64,000 bases of DNA from Budorcas taxicolor (taxonomy: Eukaryota; Chordata; Mammalia; Artiodactyla; Bovidae): NCBI RefSeq assembly GCF_023091745.1, contig NC_068930.1, positions 10,004,262-10,068,261 on the forward strand, written 5' to 3'. Of this stretch, positions 34,331 to 46,662 are shown in pieces. How positions within the stretch are numbered: position 1 is the stretch's first letter; every line of letters starts with the position of its first letter. The notes beneath the pieces are model-generated. The model saw only the letters and a list, made by a program, of their open reading frames with translations. It did not search any database and was not told the origin of the DNA. Position numbers and translations under genes: made by a program.

Positions 34331-35039
34331 TTTGTGAGAATAAAATCATAGAAAGATAGATTTTATTAATGAGAATAAATAATAATAAAAATGACATTTT
34401 AAATAATTCCTATATGTTAGATGACTGGGCTAAGTGCATTATGGGTTTTACCTTATTTTATTATTAAAAAAAACTGCCAAAAACTATGAGACTTCCCTGA
34501 AGAAAGCCATAACATTTTGTTAAAGGCATAAAAACAATATCTGAACAAATCATGAGACACAGCATGGCCTTGGGTGGGAAGAATTAATCATCATTAATGT
34601 GTCAGTGATTTTCAAAGAAATATTTACCGTAAGCTAATTCTAATCAGAGTATCAGTGGTGTTTTTCTAGAGCTGTACAAAAGTGTTTCAGCACTTATATT
34701 TTAAAAATTCTAAATGTTTTAGAATTGACAACAAAAAGCTTTAATTTCAAAAAAGGAATATTAAGGTCAGATTGCCTTACCAGATATTTCTTTCCAAAAT
34801 GCAAATGTACTAATTTTTTAAAACTGTATAGTTTGGCTCACAAATAAGCTTACAGATCAAAAGACCAAAAAGCCAAAAAGATCTGTGTATATATTAAAAG
34901 CTACCACACACACAAAAAAGCTTTTTTGCTCCATGCAGAGAAGATGGTTTATTTAATTAATGCAATTGGCATAACTGGCTATTGGTCTGCAAAAAATCCC
35001 ACCTCCAACCATGAGTTAAATCATTATGGATGGATTACC
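34331..35039. other. AT-rich sequence without recognised features
   Basis: No gene or named repeat was recognised. Confidence 0.4.
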
Positions 35040-35720
35040 ACTTGAAACATAAAACAAAAAGTAATAGAATCAACTTGAGATGAAACTTGAGTAGCCTCAA
35101 AACTAGGGAAGAGAGAAGTACTTAGACAGTACTGGCAATGTAGAATACATAAGAGAAAAAAAAGCCTAATGAGTTTGAGTACAAAAAGTTAAAATGCAAA
35201 AACCAATTGGAGGAAGTATTTGCAACTTTCTCCACTCATAAGTGAATGTCCCTAAAATATTAATACAAGGAGCTCCTGCAATTGAATTTTTTAAAAAACG
35301 TCAACCTAGTAGAAACATGAGCAGAGAGTATGACTGGCAATACAAGGAAAAGGAAATTAAAATGGCCAACAAAACCTTGACCATCTCTCCAGACTCTCTA
35401 GTAGACAGACAACTTACAGTTTATACCAACGTGATCACATTTTTTCCCACCATTCACACTGGTAAGAATTGAAAGGCTTCAGAAGCACATTCAGTGTTCT
35501 TGAAGGCATAGAGGAAACTGACCATCTAATATTATGCTACTAGGTGGGTGAATTACTTCCTTTTGGTAAAGGAAGCTAACTGGCAGCATCAGTTAAAATG
35601 TCAAATGTATATATATCTTGAATCCCAGCAAATTCATTTGGTGGATGTTAAACTTCAAAGAACCTATGTTCACAGATGGCATCTTGAAGTTTGTTGAAGA
35701 ATAGTTTAGATCTATTGTAT
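35040..35720 (+). mobile_element. Possible old L1 ORF2-end relic, forward
   Basis: The arrangement (TACAAGGAGCTCCTGCAATT, then AAGGAAATTAAAATGGCC, then CACCATTCACACTGGTAAGA) follows the order of old L1 ORF2 C-terminal sequence. Similarity is weak and based on pattern only. Confidence 0.4.
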
Positions 35721-35789
35721 GAATTATATGAATTATATTTAAATTGAAAAAGCAAACTGAAAAGAAATATTACAGACACTTAGTAACAT

Positions 35790-36696
35790 ACATTGTCTTG
35801 GGCTCCAAAATCACTGCAGATGGTGACTGCATCCGTGAAATTAAAAGATGCTTGCTCCTTGGGAGAAAAGCTATGACAAACCTAGACCGCATATTAAAAA
35901 GTGGAGACATTACCAACAAAGGTCGGAATAGTCAAAGTGAAAGTGAATGTTGCTCAGTCGTGTCTGACTCTTTGCGACCCCATAGACTATATAGTCCATG
36001 CAATTCTCCAGGCCAGAATACTGGAGTCGGTAGCTTTTCCCTTCTCCAGGGGATCTTCCCAACCCAGGGATTGAACCCAGGTCTCCCACATTGCAGGCAA
36101 ATTCTTTACCAGCTGAGCTGTAAGAGAAGCCCAACAGTACTGGGGTGGGTATCCTATCCCTTCTCCAGCGGATCTTCCCAACCCAGGAATTGAACTGGGA
36201 TCTCCTGCATTGCAGGTGGATTCTTTATCAACTGAACTATCACGGAAGCCTGTATAGTCAAAGCTATGGTTTTTCCAGCAAGTCATGTATGGGTGTGAGA
36301 GTTGGACCATAAAGAAGGCTGAGCACCAAAGAATTGATCCCTTTGAAATACTGTGGTGCTAGAGAAGACTCTTGAGACAACAAGGAGATCCAACCAGTCC
36401 ATCCTAAAGGAAATCAGTCCTGAATATTCATTGGAAGGACTGATGCTGAAGTTTCATTACTTGGGCCACCTGACGCGAAGAGCCGACTCATTAGAAAAGA
36501 CCCCTGATACTGGGAAAGATTGAAGGCAGGAGAAGGGAATGACGGAGGATGAGATGGTTGGATGGCATCACCTAGTCAATGGACATGACTTTGACGAGCC
36601 CCGGGAGTTGGTCATGGACGGGGAAGCCTGGCGTGCTGCAGTCCACGGGGTCACAAAGGGTCAGATACAGCTGAGAGACTGAACTGGACTGAACAT
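35790..36696 (+). mobile_element. BovB 3' half, forward, split by a SINE
   Basis: The upstream piece 35790-35937 (TTGGGCTCCAAAATCACTGC, ATTAAAAAGTGGAGACATTA) and the downstream piece 36264-36696 (CTATGGTTTTTCCAGCAAGT to CTGAGAGACTGAACTGGACT) are contiguous in BovB. A two-headed SINE in reverse orientation lies between them. Confidence 0.94.
35938..36253 (-). mobile_element. Two-headed Bov-tA-type SINE, reverse, inside BovB
   Basis: In element orientation (minus strand) a partial tRNA-headed unit (36253-36133) is followed directly by a full Bov-tA unit with its own tRNA-like head (36132-35938). The BovB target is duplicated as atagtcaaag at 35928-35937 and 36254-36263, so both units entered together. 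The same head-to-head junction is seen at 41444/41445. Confidence 0.93.
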
Positions 36697-38279
36697 ACAT
36701 GTATTAACATTTATTACACAGTAGGATCAGTTGTAAGTGATTCACATGGAAATGCCAGGGCCAGTGAGGCTGTGCTCCCATCAGTCCTAGTTTATTGATG
36801 TAGCACCAGCAGGTCACACAGCAGGTGGGTGGTGGAGCTGGTGTTGGAAACCTGGCCTCTCACCACATCTGTATCTGTAACCCCTTTGGAATGTTGCATG
36901 TTGATTCCATTTTTTTTAATGAGCCAATTTTAGATAAAAAGAAAGAAAAAAGAAACCTGTAATATGAAATATTTTTAAATGAAATGTGTGATATGAAATT
37001 ACTGCAGCAGGTTTTCCTACCTATTAATGCATGCTTTCAGTTTACATAGATCACTGTTCTCACTGGAATGTTGATGCCTATGTCCCACTCTCAGAGACTC
37101 TGATTTAATTGGTGTGAGTGTTGCCTGTGCATCGGGTTTTTCCAGGCTCCCGGGGTGATTTTTAATGTGTAGCAAAGTCCAAGAACCACTGGCATAGATA
37201 ACTTAGATCTGATGCCCAGTTTGGAAACAGTTTGGCTCGAGATCTGTGAAGCGGTTTTTGCAATTGTCCTGTTAGCCACTAGATGGGGTCTTGTCCACAT
37301 GACAGTAAGTCAGCAACCAGGTTTCTGCAGAACTCTCTTTGGTAGAAAAGAGTAGAAAACATACAGGAAGTGAGCAGAGCTTGCAGGCACCAGATCTGTG
37401 ATCAGGTATTTCGCCAGGCTTTGGCCTCACAGTATATTATGTTGTCAGCATACATCTTTGTAAAGTTCTGGGGAGAAATTCGTATTACCTTTTAAGCCTG
37501 ATTTTCCCTCAAGTCAGAGAGACACATCCCTTTAGTTTCTTCCTGTATCTGTGTCTTTTCTTGGACATGAATTACAGAAAGTCATTCTTTGTGGAAAGGC
37601 CACACCCTCTGTTGTTTGGCTGCAAGGGTAAAATGGAATGAGGCTCTTTGGAAATTTCCTAATTAAAAGTACATAATTGACTGTGTACTAAATAGCCAGG
37701 AGGGCAGTATTTAAAATCTACTTATAGATTCAGATTAGTGGTGGGAATAAATAGGGCAATCAGGAGAAAACTGTTAAATTATGATTCTCATCCCCCTAAC
37801 ACACAAGAGTCTGACTTTTCTAGAAAACAAGTATCTCTGAGCTTGATTATTCTCCCTTTGATCTCAAAATAAACACCAACTTGCATACTTCTTGGTCATG
37901 CACTGTTGATTCATTAAAGAGCCGTACACTGATTTCCCATAAATGCTTAACTCATAATGATTATGGGCAAAGTCAAGAAACATAATTTAAGGGGAAATTT
38001 TGCAATAAAATTAGCCTGAAAACTAAGTGTAATTACTGTATCAGTGTTTCCACTATTTGGACCTTTTCCCATTGGAATTTATAAATAATGTTCTTAGTGA
38101 ATGTACAATTTACATGTTTCTCAGAACAAAAAACAAGGAGGAGATGGTAGCTATATCTCAGAGCAGGAAATTAATATGAAGGCTTTGAGGTTTCTGTCAT
38201 AGCTATTCATTCACAACGCAGTCTATAGACTATGAGGCCCTGCGGACCATCCTACCAAAAATCTGTGCCAAAATCTCTA
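36697..38279. other. Mostly unique intergenic sequence
   Basis: A weak reversed MIR-like core (CAGGTCACACAGCAGGTGGG) lies at about 36780-36875. Nothing else was recognised. Confidence 0.45.
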
Positions 38280-38620
38280 TTAGTCAGGGTTCCCCAGAGT
38301 AACAGAACCAATAGGAAATGTATTTATACAATCATACCTCTGTGTGTGTGTGTGCGTGCACGTATATATGATTTATTTTGAGGAATTGGCAATTCCTTAT
38401 AATAAATTTCTCCGCAATATGGAAGCTGAGAAGTTCCCCAGCTCTGAGGTCAGCAAGTTGGAGGCCTGAGAGAACTGATGGTGTACATTCCAGTCCAAAG
38501 GCAGAAGATCAGTGCCTCAGTTAGGAGACTGGAGAGTGAATTCTCCCTTCCTCAGCCTTTTCTTCTTCTGTTCAGGCCTTCAGTGGGTTGGATGGAAATC
38601 CAGTAGCTTTCTCAAAGTGT
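38280..38620 (+). mobile_element. Old interspersed repeat, family not assigned
   Basis: The start TTAGTCAGGGTTCCCCAGAG, followed by AACAGAACCAATAGGA, a TG-rich stretch and the CAGGCCTTCAGTGGGTTGGA end, is a recognisable mammalian interspersed repeat that I have seen repeatedly in genomes, but I cannot name the family safely. Confidence 0.6.
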
Positions 38621-39432
38621 GTTCACAGAATTTTAGTTCCTTGGAACAGAAATTAGAAATTGTTAATACAGGCAATTTGGCATAAAAGGGTTTCAATGTC
38701 AAATAAGTCTGGAAAATCCTGGGCAAAATAGTTAAGCAGATTTCCTCTCTGCCATCCTTCTCAAAGCCTTTAATATGTCCATGTACTTTGTGATTATCTA
38801 AGAGGTGATACTTTGTAAAGCTTTCCAGACTTACTTAACACAGTATCTTGTTTGGCATTAGCACCTCTCCAAATCCTGGTAATAAAGTACTACAGAGCAG
38901 AAACTATGTTTTATCTGATTTTGTACCCCAGCCTCTAGCTCAGTGCCTGCCAGACAGAAGAGGCCAGATAAATGTCTGAAATTCTATTCAACAAAATTGT
39001 GAATGATGAATGAAAGGGCAGTAGAGATATGGCCAAGTAATAAACAAATTGTACGCAAGACCAGCCTGAGATTATGGCGAAGACTTCTCAGCCCACTCCT
39101 AGAGGGCCAGAGAATCGGAAAAACATTTTAAGGATGTTGGAGTCAGAGCCTAAGCTCTCACCATTCTGGAAGATGCCGCAGGGATGACAAGGTGAATTTG
39201 CTCTTTCTTAGTGAAGCAGATGCCCCCTATGTCCCGCCCATATTCTCTGTTTCTCCCAACTGCAGGCATTTGCATTTCTGTCTGAGATTTTCTTTTTTGC
39301 TGCAAGAGCCAGTTTTGCTGTCCATTCAGCAAGCCCTGGGAGCAGCTGTCCATGATCAGCTGGAGTTGGTGTATCAATACCCCAGCTCCCCACCCCACAG
39401 TTGGGCTAACTCAGCCTTGTGTGTTTCACCAC
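38621..39432. other. Mostly unique intergenic sequence
   Basis: No gene was recognised. The stretch near 38930-38990 (CAGTGCCTGCCAGACAG and following) may be an L2 or MIR 3' end. Confidence 0.4.
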
Positions 39433-39628
39433 TCATAGCTCAGTGGGTAAAGAATCTGCCTGCAATGCAGGAGATTCAGAAACGTGGGTTTGATCCCTGG
39501 GTCGGTAAGATCCCCTGGAGAAGGAAATGGCTACCCATTGCAGTATTCTTGCCTGAAAAATCCCATGGACAGAGGAGCCTGGAGGGCTACAGTCCAAAGA
39601 GTTGCAAAGAGTTGGACATGACTGAGCA
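39433..39628 (+). mobile_element. Bov-tA SINE, forward (head truncated)
   Basis: AGCTCAGTGGGTAAAGAATC is the head, followed by GTTTGATCCCTGGGTCGG, the body and the tail AGTTGGACATGACTGAGCAA. The first few bases of the tRNA head (gggcttccct) are missing or diverged. Confidence 0.92.
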
Positions 39629-40539
39629 AGCTTCCCCACCCTCCCATCCCTGCGAGGATCCCAGGAATCCCCTCTTACTTGCATTACCTGCTTCTGATCC
39701 TTGGCTCATCTTCTGTTTCTGGGCGACCCTAAAATGACAGTGCTCACCTTTCCATGGATTCTTTCCTGTCTTGACTCCTCCTCAACTACAGGACCTCGGA
39801 ACCCCTGGAAATCTCCCCTAAACTAGTTCTCAAAGGGGACCCTCCTGTCGGCTCACAGCCCCACTGTCCAGCTGTGGCCATCCCAGGGCATATCCCAGTC
39901 ATGCGTTCAGTTGGTATGAAGGGGACACTTGGGAATGTACCCCGTCCTGAGCCAAAGGGGGTACTGGGGGCACCAAGGTGGGAGAGACAGGCTTAGAGCC
40001 AGCCCTCAGGGCGCTCCCACGCTTTTGCAGAAGATAAGCACAAATCACATTACCACACAAATCACCACGCAGTGATAATCCTTAGCGAGTGCTGAGAAGC
40101 AGAACCGTGGGGTGCCACGGAAGAGAATAACAAGAGCGCCTAATCCAGTCGCGGGCGTGAGGGAGGCTTCCCAGTGGAGCTAACCTGCCTGTTGAGACAG
40201 AGGGTGTACAGGCCCTGGGCGGGTGTGGGGGTGGGTGGGGTGGGGAAGACAGGTCGGGCAGAGGCAACAGCGACACAAAGGCCCTGGGCAGAGGAGCGCG
40301 TGCCTTTCCACGCCAGTTGTCTGATCGGTGGGCCTCCCAGGGTTCCCGAAGCCATCAGAGCCGTCCAGGGCAGGAGCTGAGGCAGGGCTGGCAGAGCCCC
40401 CCTCCTAACTCTGTGCCAGACTCTGTCCTCCGGAGCCCTACGGCAGCTCACAGGTGTCTCCCCTGCAGACTGGGGGGGCCACCAGTCCCTCTCTCTGTGC
40501 GTGAGAATTGCACTCCCCAGGCCCCTTGGAAAAGGCCTT
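39629..40539. other. Unique intergenic sequence
   Basis: No gene or repeat was recognised. GC-rich frames here, such as 40140-40580 minus, have no recognisable domain. Confidence 0.4.
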
Positions 40540-40800
40540 GCTTCGGCCAATAAAATGTGAGCAGAAGTGATAAAGTCCACCTCCTAGAGAAGACTTCCTA
40601 GAGAAGGTCTTTATGAACTGAGGCACAACCGCGGTGCTTTCCCCTCTGCTGTGGCAACTGGAAGTGTTCCAGACGGGTCAGCCCCGTCGGTCTAGATGAC
40701 TGTGACACGTCAGCTGACCCTCAGTCATCATGTAGCATAAGCAAGAAATAGACTTTTGCTGCTTTAAGCTACTGAGATTTGAAGGTTCCTACTGTGGCTC
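40540..40800 (+). mobile_element. Possible MaLR-type LTR relic
   Basis: AAGCAAGAAATAGACTTTTG, then GCTTTAAGCTACTGAGATTT, matches the general 3'-end pattern of MaLR-like LTRs (AAGCCACTGAGATTT). It is diverged. Confidence 0.45.
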
Positions 40801-40914
40801 GGTCCAGCCAAGCCTGACAAACAAACCTGCTAGAACTGCTCTGGGGAAGACACTCGGAGCACACACACGCAGGGCCGCACAGTGGCTGCTGTACCACCCC
40901 CGAGACCTGCCGGC

Positions 40915-41115
40915 TCGTGCGTGATCCTGGCTCTGCTGCCTTCTGACTGAGAGACGCGGGGCTAGTTGCTCACGCTCGCTATGCTTCTGTTTCTCCATCT
41001 ATAAAATAGTAATGATTGTATTTACTACATATTCTTGAGAGAATTATGTAAGTTCATTCATGCAAAGAGCTTGGAAAATTGCCAGGCACAGAGTAAGTGC
41101 TCAATAAATATTAGC
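40915..41115 (+). mobile_element. MIR SINE, forward
   Basis: CTTCTGTTTCTCCATCTATA, then GCCAGGCACAGAGTAAGTGC and TCAATAAATATTAGC are the MIR core and 3' end. This is one of the better preserved MIRs here. Confidence 0.82.
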
Positions 41116-41332
41116 TTTAATATTAACATTTTTTTAAAAAAACAAACAGCAGTTGGATGCCGCAGGTGGCCCAGATCCTTCCTTAGGAAAAATATTATCC
41201 AAAGGAAACCTCGCTGGCATAAGGCCTTCAGAAGGGGCAACTCTGTATGCAAACTCAAATGTCTCCAAGGAGGGGCGGCAGTATCCACATGTTTAGCTTT
41301 TTTTCCTTGTCTGATAGAGGCCCAGGTACTGA

Positions 41333-41655
41333 AAAAAGGTAGCTCAGCTGGTAAAGAATCCACTTGCAGTGCAGGAGACCGCGGTTTAATTTCCAGGCCA
41401 GGAAGTTCCCCTGAGTAGGAAAGGCTACCCACTCCAGTATTCTTGGGCTTCCCTGGTGGTTCAGACTGTAAAGAATCTGCCTGTAGTGTGGGAGACCCAG
41501 GTTCGATCCCTGGGTTGGGAAGATCCCCTGAAGGAAGGGATGGTGACCCACTCCAGTATTCTCGCCTGGAGAATCCCATGGACAGAGGAGCCTGGCGGGC
41601 TACAGTCCACGGGGTCGCAAAGAGTCGACTGAGCAACTAAGCACAGCACACAGCT
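41333..41655 (+). mobile_element. Two-headed Bov-tA-type SINE, forward
   Basis: A first tRNA-headed unit (GCTCAGCTGGTAAAGAATCC to ACTCCAGTATTCTT) ends at 41444. A second, full unit starts at once with GGGCTTCCCTGGTGGTTCAG and ends in the tail near CTGAGCAACTAAGCACAG. The junction is at the same place in the unit as in the copy at 35938-36253. Confidence 0.92.
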
Positions 41656-41719
41656 GTAATAAAAACAGTGATGCAAATGAAGTGGCAAGCGATAGTGGGT
41701 GCTCAGTTTCTGTGCTGGG

Positions 41720-41913
41720 TGAAAGTGAAAGTGAAGGTCGCTCAGTCGTGTCCGACTCTTTGCGACCCCGTGGACTATACAGTCCATGGAATTCTCCAGG
41801 CCAGAATACTGGAGTGGGTAGCCTTTCCCTTCTCCAGGGGATCTTCCCAACCCAGGGCTAGGTCTCATGCACTGCGGGCAGATTCTTCACCAGCTGAGCC
41901 ACAAGGGAAGCCC
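41720..41913 (-). mobile_element. Bov-tA SINE, reverse, with 11-bp target site duplication
   Basis: It begins GAAAGTGAAAGTGAAGGTCG and ends CTGAGCCACAAGGGAAGCCC. The 11-bp repeat tctgtgctggg lies at 41709-41719 and 41914-41924. A few bases of the head are missing (GGGCTAGGTCTC in place of the usual longer B-box region). Confidence 0.95.
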
Positions 41914-41924
41914 TCTGTGCTGGG

Positions 41925-44119
41925 GGCCATGGGTAATGTGGGTGCCAAGGGGGCAGAGGAGCATGGAAGAGGGCATCCCCCATTCAAAGGGGCAGCTGGG
42001 ACCCCACAAGAATGCAGGGGCAGTGATGCTAGGTTTTCAGTTGTTTTTAATAGGCGATTTGGCTTTTAAAATGTGAACTCATGTGAAACATTGTGTGAGG
42101 CCAAGCCATCATATGATGGGTTGCATCTGTGGTTTGCATCTCCTGTTCTCAGGACCCTGCTCTTGCACGGGGCGGAAGCTCAGATATTTGTATCACTAAA
42201 TGTTTGAGTGCTTGTTTAAATGGCTTTTCCAGAACCTAAGTAACACCTTCCCAAAGATCCACTTAGGCCTCCACCTCCTGAAAACATAAAATCACTCCCA
42301 TTTTTGAAATGGCAATATCTTCAGGGTCCACCGCCGTGTCCAGGTCACCCAGATTGTGATCTCTTAGTCTCAGTTCAAACCAGTATGAGTGATGTGGCCG
42401 CCAACACTTGGCAGTCTTTGGGGAAAGCGGCTTGTCCAGGCTCCTGGCCTCAACAGGGGGTGTGAACTGGAAAGGGGGACAGTGCAAATCAGTCCGGTGT
42501 CCCCACCAGCTCCACAAACCTCGCAGGGCCAATACTTGGAAGGGGTAGGCATCTGAGGCCACTTGGAGAAAGCGGTCCCCACTGCAGCCCGGGAGCTGTG
42601 CCGCCTGCCATCCGCGTGGGGTGGGAATGCACATGGGGACTGGGAATGTGTCCCCGCCCCTCCTCCATCAGCAGGCATCCAACAGCAGGTGGGCTTGGGT
42701 GCGGGCGCAGGGGTGGAGGCCTTCCCACTGCTTCCCGGCCCTGCCAATGATGGAGAAAGGTTGGAGAGTAGGAAGCTACCTCCTCCCCTTCTTGCCTGTT
42801 ACCCTTGGCCTGGGGTGACCATAATTTCACATCAGTAAAGCAGCGGGATCCTTCAGCTGTTCCCAGTGACTTCTCAGTTGACACCAGGCAGATCACTGAA
42901 AATTTTTTTTGATGATTCAGTCTCTTATCTGTACCGCAGGTGTAATAATAGCATCTTCAGAGAGTCATGTGTCACAGACTTCATTAGCATTTCCAAAAGC
43001 CGGTGAGCTTCTTAGGGGGAGAGATGGCTTACCCCACCCTCCACCGCGCACCACTCCATGCGACCCCGATCCCCCTACGTGAATGTCTCCCTTTTCTGGT
43101 AGCAGAATGGGAGAAATGCTTTCGAGAAACGTGCTTTCGATGATGCACTAATACTTCACACGACTGTCAGTGTTTCTCACTGCGATTTATCTTTCCATGT
43201 GGGTTTCTCCAAACAGAGCTGGCAGCTTTTTTTGCTCCCCAGTCCAATCTCAATTCCAATTCCAGCCTTTGTCTGGTTTCTTGCATGTGGTCTAAACACA
43301 TAACCTCACAAACATGGGAATGAACTGGTTTTTAATCATGTAGGAGGGTCTTCACCAGGTAAGGGAATGTGGACAGCCTAACGTTCTGAAAGAAAAAACC
43401 TTTCTAGAGACTTTTTTTTTCCAGAGTCATCTTCATTAATATTAAAAGACTTTTGCTGCCACTTTAAGAGATGAAGCTTTGTAACACGTCTGTAACTAGT
43501 GCAAAACAAATTAATTTATTGCAGGTAGGTTCCTAACAGCGGAACAGGGGAAACTTGCTTACACATCCACCCTTCCAGCAGGTACACTGGGACTGACTCT
43601 TTCTCCTGTGGGAATCTGAAGGCAAGACAAGGGCTCCTGACCCCAAGAAGAAAGGAGCAAGGTATTCTCCCATCTCCTCTAGGCACCCACAGAAGCAAAA
43701 GACATAGGCATTAGGCACAAGATGAGGATCTGGCTATTCCATATTCTTTTGTTATTCTCCAGATATTCTTGGCCCTACATTCACAAGAGTGGGGGCATGG
43801 GAGTTAGGCATGGGGTCCATCCACATGTGCTTCCCAGCCCCTGGTGACCGAGAGTACAGAGGTGGGCCTCAGCCAGCAGGGGTCAAGAGGCCAGCCAACT
43901 CTGGGCAATCGTCATTCGTTAGATCATGGTAACCAGCCACTGGGGCTCCCCAAACATTGACTAATGAAAACACAATAGTCCAGTGGCCAACCCAGCTCTG
44001 ATCAGTCAGATGTCCCCTCTGACTGGTTGGTGCCTGTGCCTTCTGGGTTATTCAATATTTTCAAAGTTACCCCGTCCATGGGCAAGGAAGACGCTAACAG
44101 GTCCCAGTCATCCATGTGC
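41925..44119. other. Unique intergenic sequence
   Basis: About 2.2 kb without a recognised gene or repeat. Overlapping open frames at 42370-42896 on both strands have no domain. Confidence 0.4.
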
Positions 44120-44230
44120 ATGAACTCATTAATCTGCATACAGCTTCACTCTGTGGGAACTGTTAACATGCCCCATTTCACAGGTGAGGAAACTGAGGCT
44201 CCAATTACATCATTTGAGATCAGTTAACCA
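44120..44230 (-). mobile_element. MIR, reverse
   Basis: ATGCCCCATTTCACAGGTGA, then GGAAACTGAGGCTCCAATTA is the reversed MIR core. Confidence 0.72.
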
Positions 44231-44612
44231 GCTAGATAGGAGGATTCTCCTCTGGGAGGCACAATTCCAGGCTGACTCGCTCATCTCTGTGTTCCCTGGC
44301 ACAGAGGGAGCGGTCAGTAAACAGTTCCCGGGTGAATGAACAAAAGAGTGGGTGGCTGAATGGTTGCCCAAGGGCCCACACTACTCCATTTCATGGTGAT
44401 GCCTTCTCGGGGAATAAGGGCCCTTTTGATTTCTCATATTTTGCCTCCTCTTCCAGCCCCTGATAACTGAGCAGCCCAGAACAAAGCAGGCTGACAGGGG
44501 AGCCAAGCTCACATAGCGCCCTGCCCTGGGCTAAGAACGATATGCCTCCTTCCCCACTGTGGCCTCCACTCAAGCCCCCATCACCCCTGAGGTTCCCATC
44601 GCCCTGCCATAA

Positions 44613-44720
44613 AGGGTGTGGCATCAGCTCTGTCCTCACCACCTGGGTGTCCTGGACCAAGTCTCTGAGTCTCCACTTCCTCATCTGTCAAATCGGACAA
44701 ATAATACAGCCTACTGTGCA
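44613..44720 (+). mobile_element. MIR, forward
   Basis: GTGTCCTGGACCAAGTCTCT then CACTTCCTCATCTGTCAAAT is a forward MIR core. It lies about 400 bp from a reversed MIR. Confidence 0.72.
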
Positions 44721-45399
44721 GACGGGATGCGCCCAGGTTTCCCTGGGGTTCAGCATGGTGATCCTGACACAATAGCTGCAATTTCAGGAAATGTCTCGCA
44801 GGATGTGTGTAGGGGGTTCCCTGTGCCAGTCTCTCTACTTTTGAGTTTTTGGAAGTTTCCTACTATTTTTTAAATAAAGGGACCCATACGAGTACCTCAA
44901 GGACGCATTAGGACTTATTTCTAAGGGAAAAGGAGGTGGACATCCCCGAGGGCTCCGGCATGTCTGGAAGGGCTGGAGAGGGTGGGGCATGGAGTCCTGC
45001 AGAAAAGCCACTGTTTCCTCCCTGAGCCCAAGAGGTTTGCCAAGCTCTCCGCAAACAGAAGTCCTGCCTCAAGGTTCCAAGCTGAATCCACTAAACCAAC
45101 AATAAAAGCCCCATTGTTGGGAATCCAGAAAAGCAAAGGGTGTGATAATGAGAATGTCCTCATTCATCTCTTGTCCCGCCTGGGTTCATAACGCGTTCTT
45201 TCATCCCCACCCACTTCCCCAAGCCACGGCTCTCAGACCCCTCCTCAGCGACCCACAGGACCCCGCCATCACCTCCTGCAGGCATGACTTTCTCCTTGGT
45301 TCTTTTTTGACCCCAAACATTCACTCCCTTTCTGGGCTCCGTCCCGTCTCTGCTGGCCCGGATGGCGCTTGACAGGACTTGCAGGAGGCGCTGGGCTGG
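44721..45399. other. Unique intergenic sequence
   Basis: No gene or repeat was recognised. Confidence 0.4.
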
Positions 45400-45790
45400 C
45401 ACGTAGTGCTCTTCATTCTTTCCGAGGTGATGATAGGATTGCAGTTGGCCCCATGACTTGCCTTGTGACACAGGGTTAGCTATGCAACTTGTTTTTGCTG
45501 ATAAAACATGAGTGAAGATGAAGCGTGTCACTTCCAGGCAGGAGCTTTAAGAGCCAGCACACCGCGAGCCTAGCTCTTCCCCTCGGTCATGCAGCTGGCA
45601 GCATCAGCTGCAGCTCCTCAGCTGACCTGTGTCCTGGAGTGAGGCTGACTGACGCGGGGCAGAGCCCCCAGACACCAACAGTGCAGATGAGCATGACTGG
45701 GAGATAAATCCTTTTTCTTTTGTGCCCCTGAGGTTTGGGGACTGCTTGTTACCAAGGCGGGACCTGTCCCAATCTGACTGATGCAGACTA
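45400..45790 (+). mobile_element. Possible old LTR-type relic
   Basis: The region ends GGGGACTGCTTGTTACCAAG then CCCAATCTGACTGATGCAGA, similar to the end of MaLR or MER-type LTRs. Family assignment is uncertain. Confidence 0.4.
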
Positions 45791-46162
45791 GATTTTGAGA
45801 GTGGGCAGGCAACTGGAAGAAGAGCACAGGTCACGGCTAAAGGCTGACGACTGAGCCTCCCCTCCAGGAGCTTGCGAGACACAGCAGCAGCGGTGGAGAG
45901 CAGAGCAGCGCAGCCTCACAGGGGGCCTCTTCAATAGCTGTCAACGCCCTGGCGGAAAGACTTCAGAGGAGGCAACGTGGACACTGAACGTGGCCAGGCT
46001 GTGAGACAGGCTGGCTTCATTTCATCTTACCTCTACCAGCTGAGGTCACTGTCCTCTCCCTGCCCTTGGGGTTTGCTCCCAGGCTCACATCAGTCCCCAC
46101 CCACCCCCACCACCAGGCAGGAACTTGGCTAATCCTTTAAGATCCCAGATCATGATTGAAAC
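45791..46162. other. Unique intergenic sequence
   Basis: No gene or repeat was recognised. Confidence 0.4.
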
Positions 46163-46368
46163 TGTGTTAGCCACTCACTCCTGCCCAACTCTTTGTGACC
46201 CCCATGGATTGCAGCCCACTAGGCTCCTCTGTCCATGGGATTCTCCAGGCAAGAATGCTGGAGAGGGTTGCCATTCCCTTCTCCAGGGGATCTTCCTGAC
46301 CCAGGGATTGAACCCAGGTCTCCTGCATTGCAGGCGGGATTCTTTACCATCTGATCCACCAGGGAAGC
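46163..46368 (-). mobile_element. Bov-tA SINE, reverse
   Basis: Tail CCCAACTCTTTGTGACCCCC, body, reversed head ending GATCCACCAGGGAAGCC. A near-perfect 10-bp repeat (tgattgaaac / tgattcaaac) flanks it. Confidence 0.94.
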
Positions 46369-46579
46369 CTGATTCAAACACATGCATTGCACTATTTATC
46401 CAAGAGTTAATCCATTCCTCTTTCTACCCGTGCCTTCCACCTCTCATGTAATGAATATATAAATTTTCAAATGCTTTTGGTCTGCATTTTTATAAATTCA
46501 CATAGAGAAAGATGCTGAAATTCTAAGTGAACAATTTAGCGAATTATCAGCAGCCCACGACTCCTATAATTATCGTTCA
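46369..46579. other. Unique short interval
   Basis: Between two SINE pieces; nothing was recognised. Confidence 0.4.
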
Positions 46580-46662
46580 GTTGCCATGCCCTCCACCAGG
46601 GGATCTTCCTGATCTAGGGATCTGAGGCACAGATTCTTTACTGGCTGAGCCATCTGGGAGCC
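46580..46662 (-). mobile_element. Bov-tA head fragment, reverse
   Basis: Only the reversed tRNA-head half is present: CCAGGGGATCTTCCTGATCT to CTGGCTGAGCCATCTGGGAG. Confidence 0.82.
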
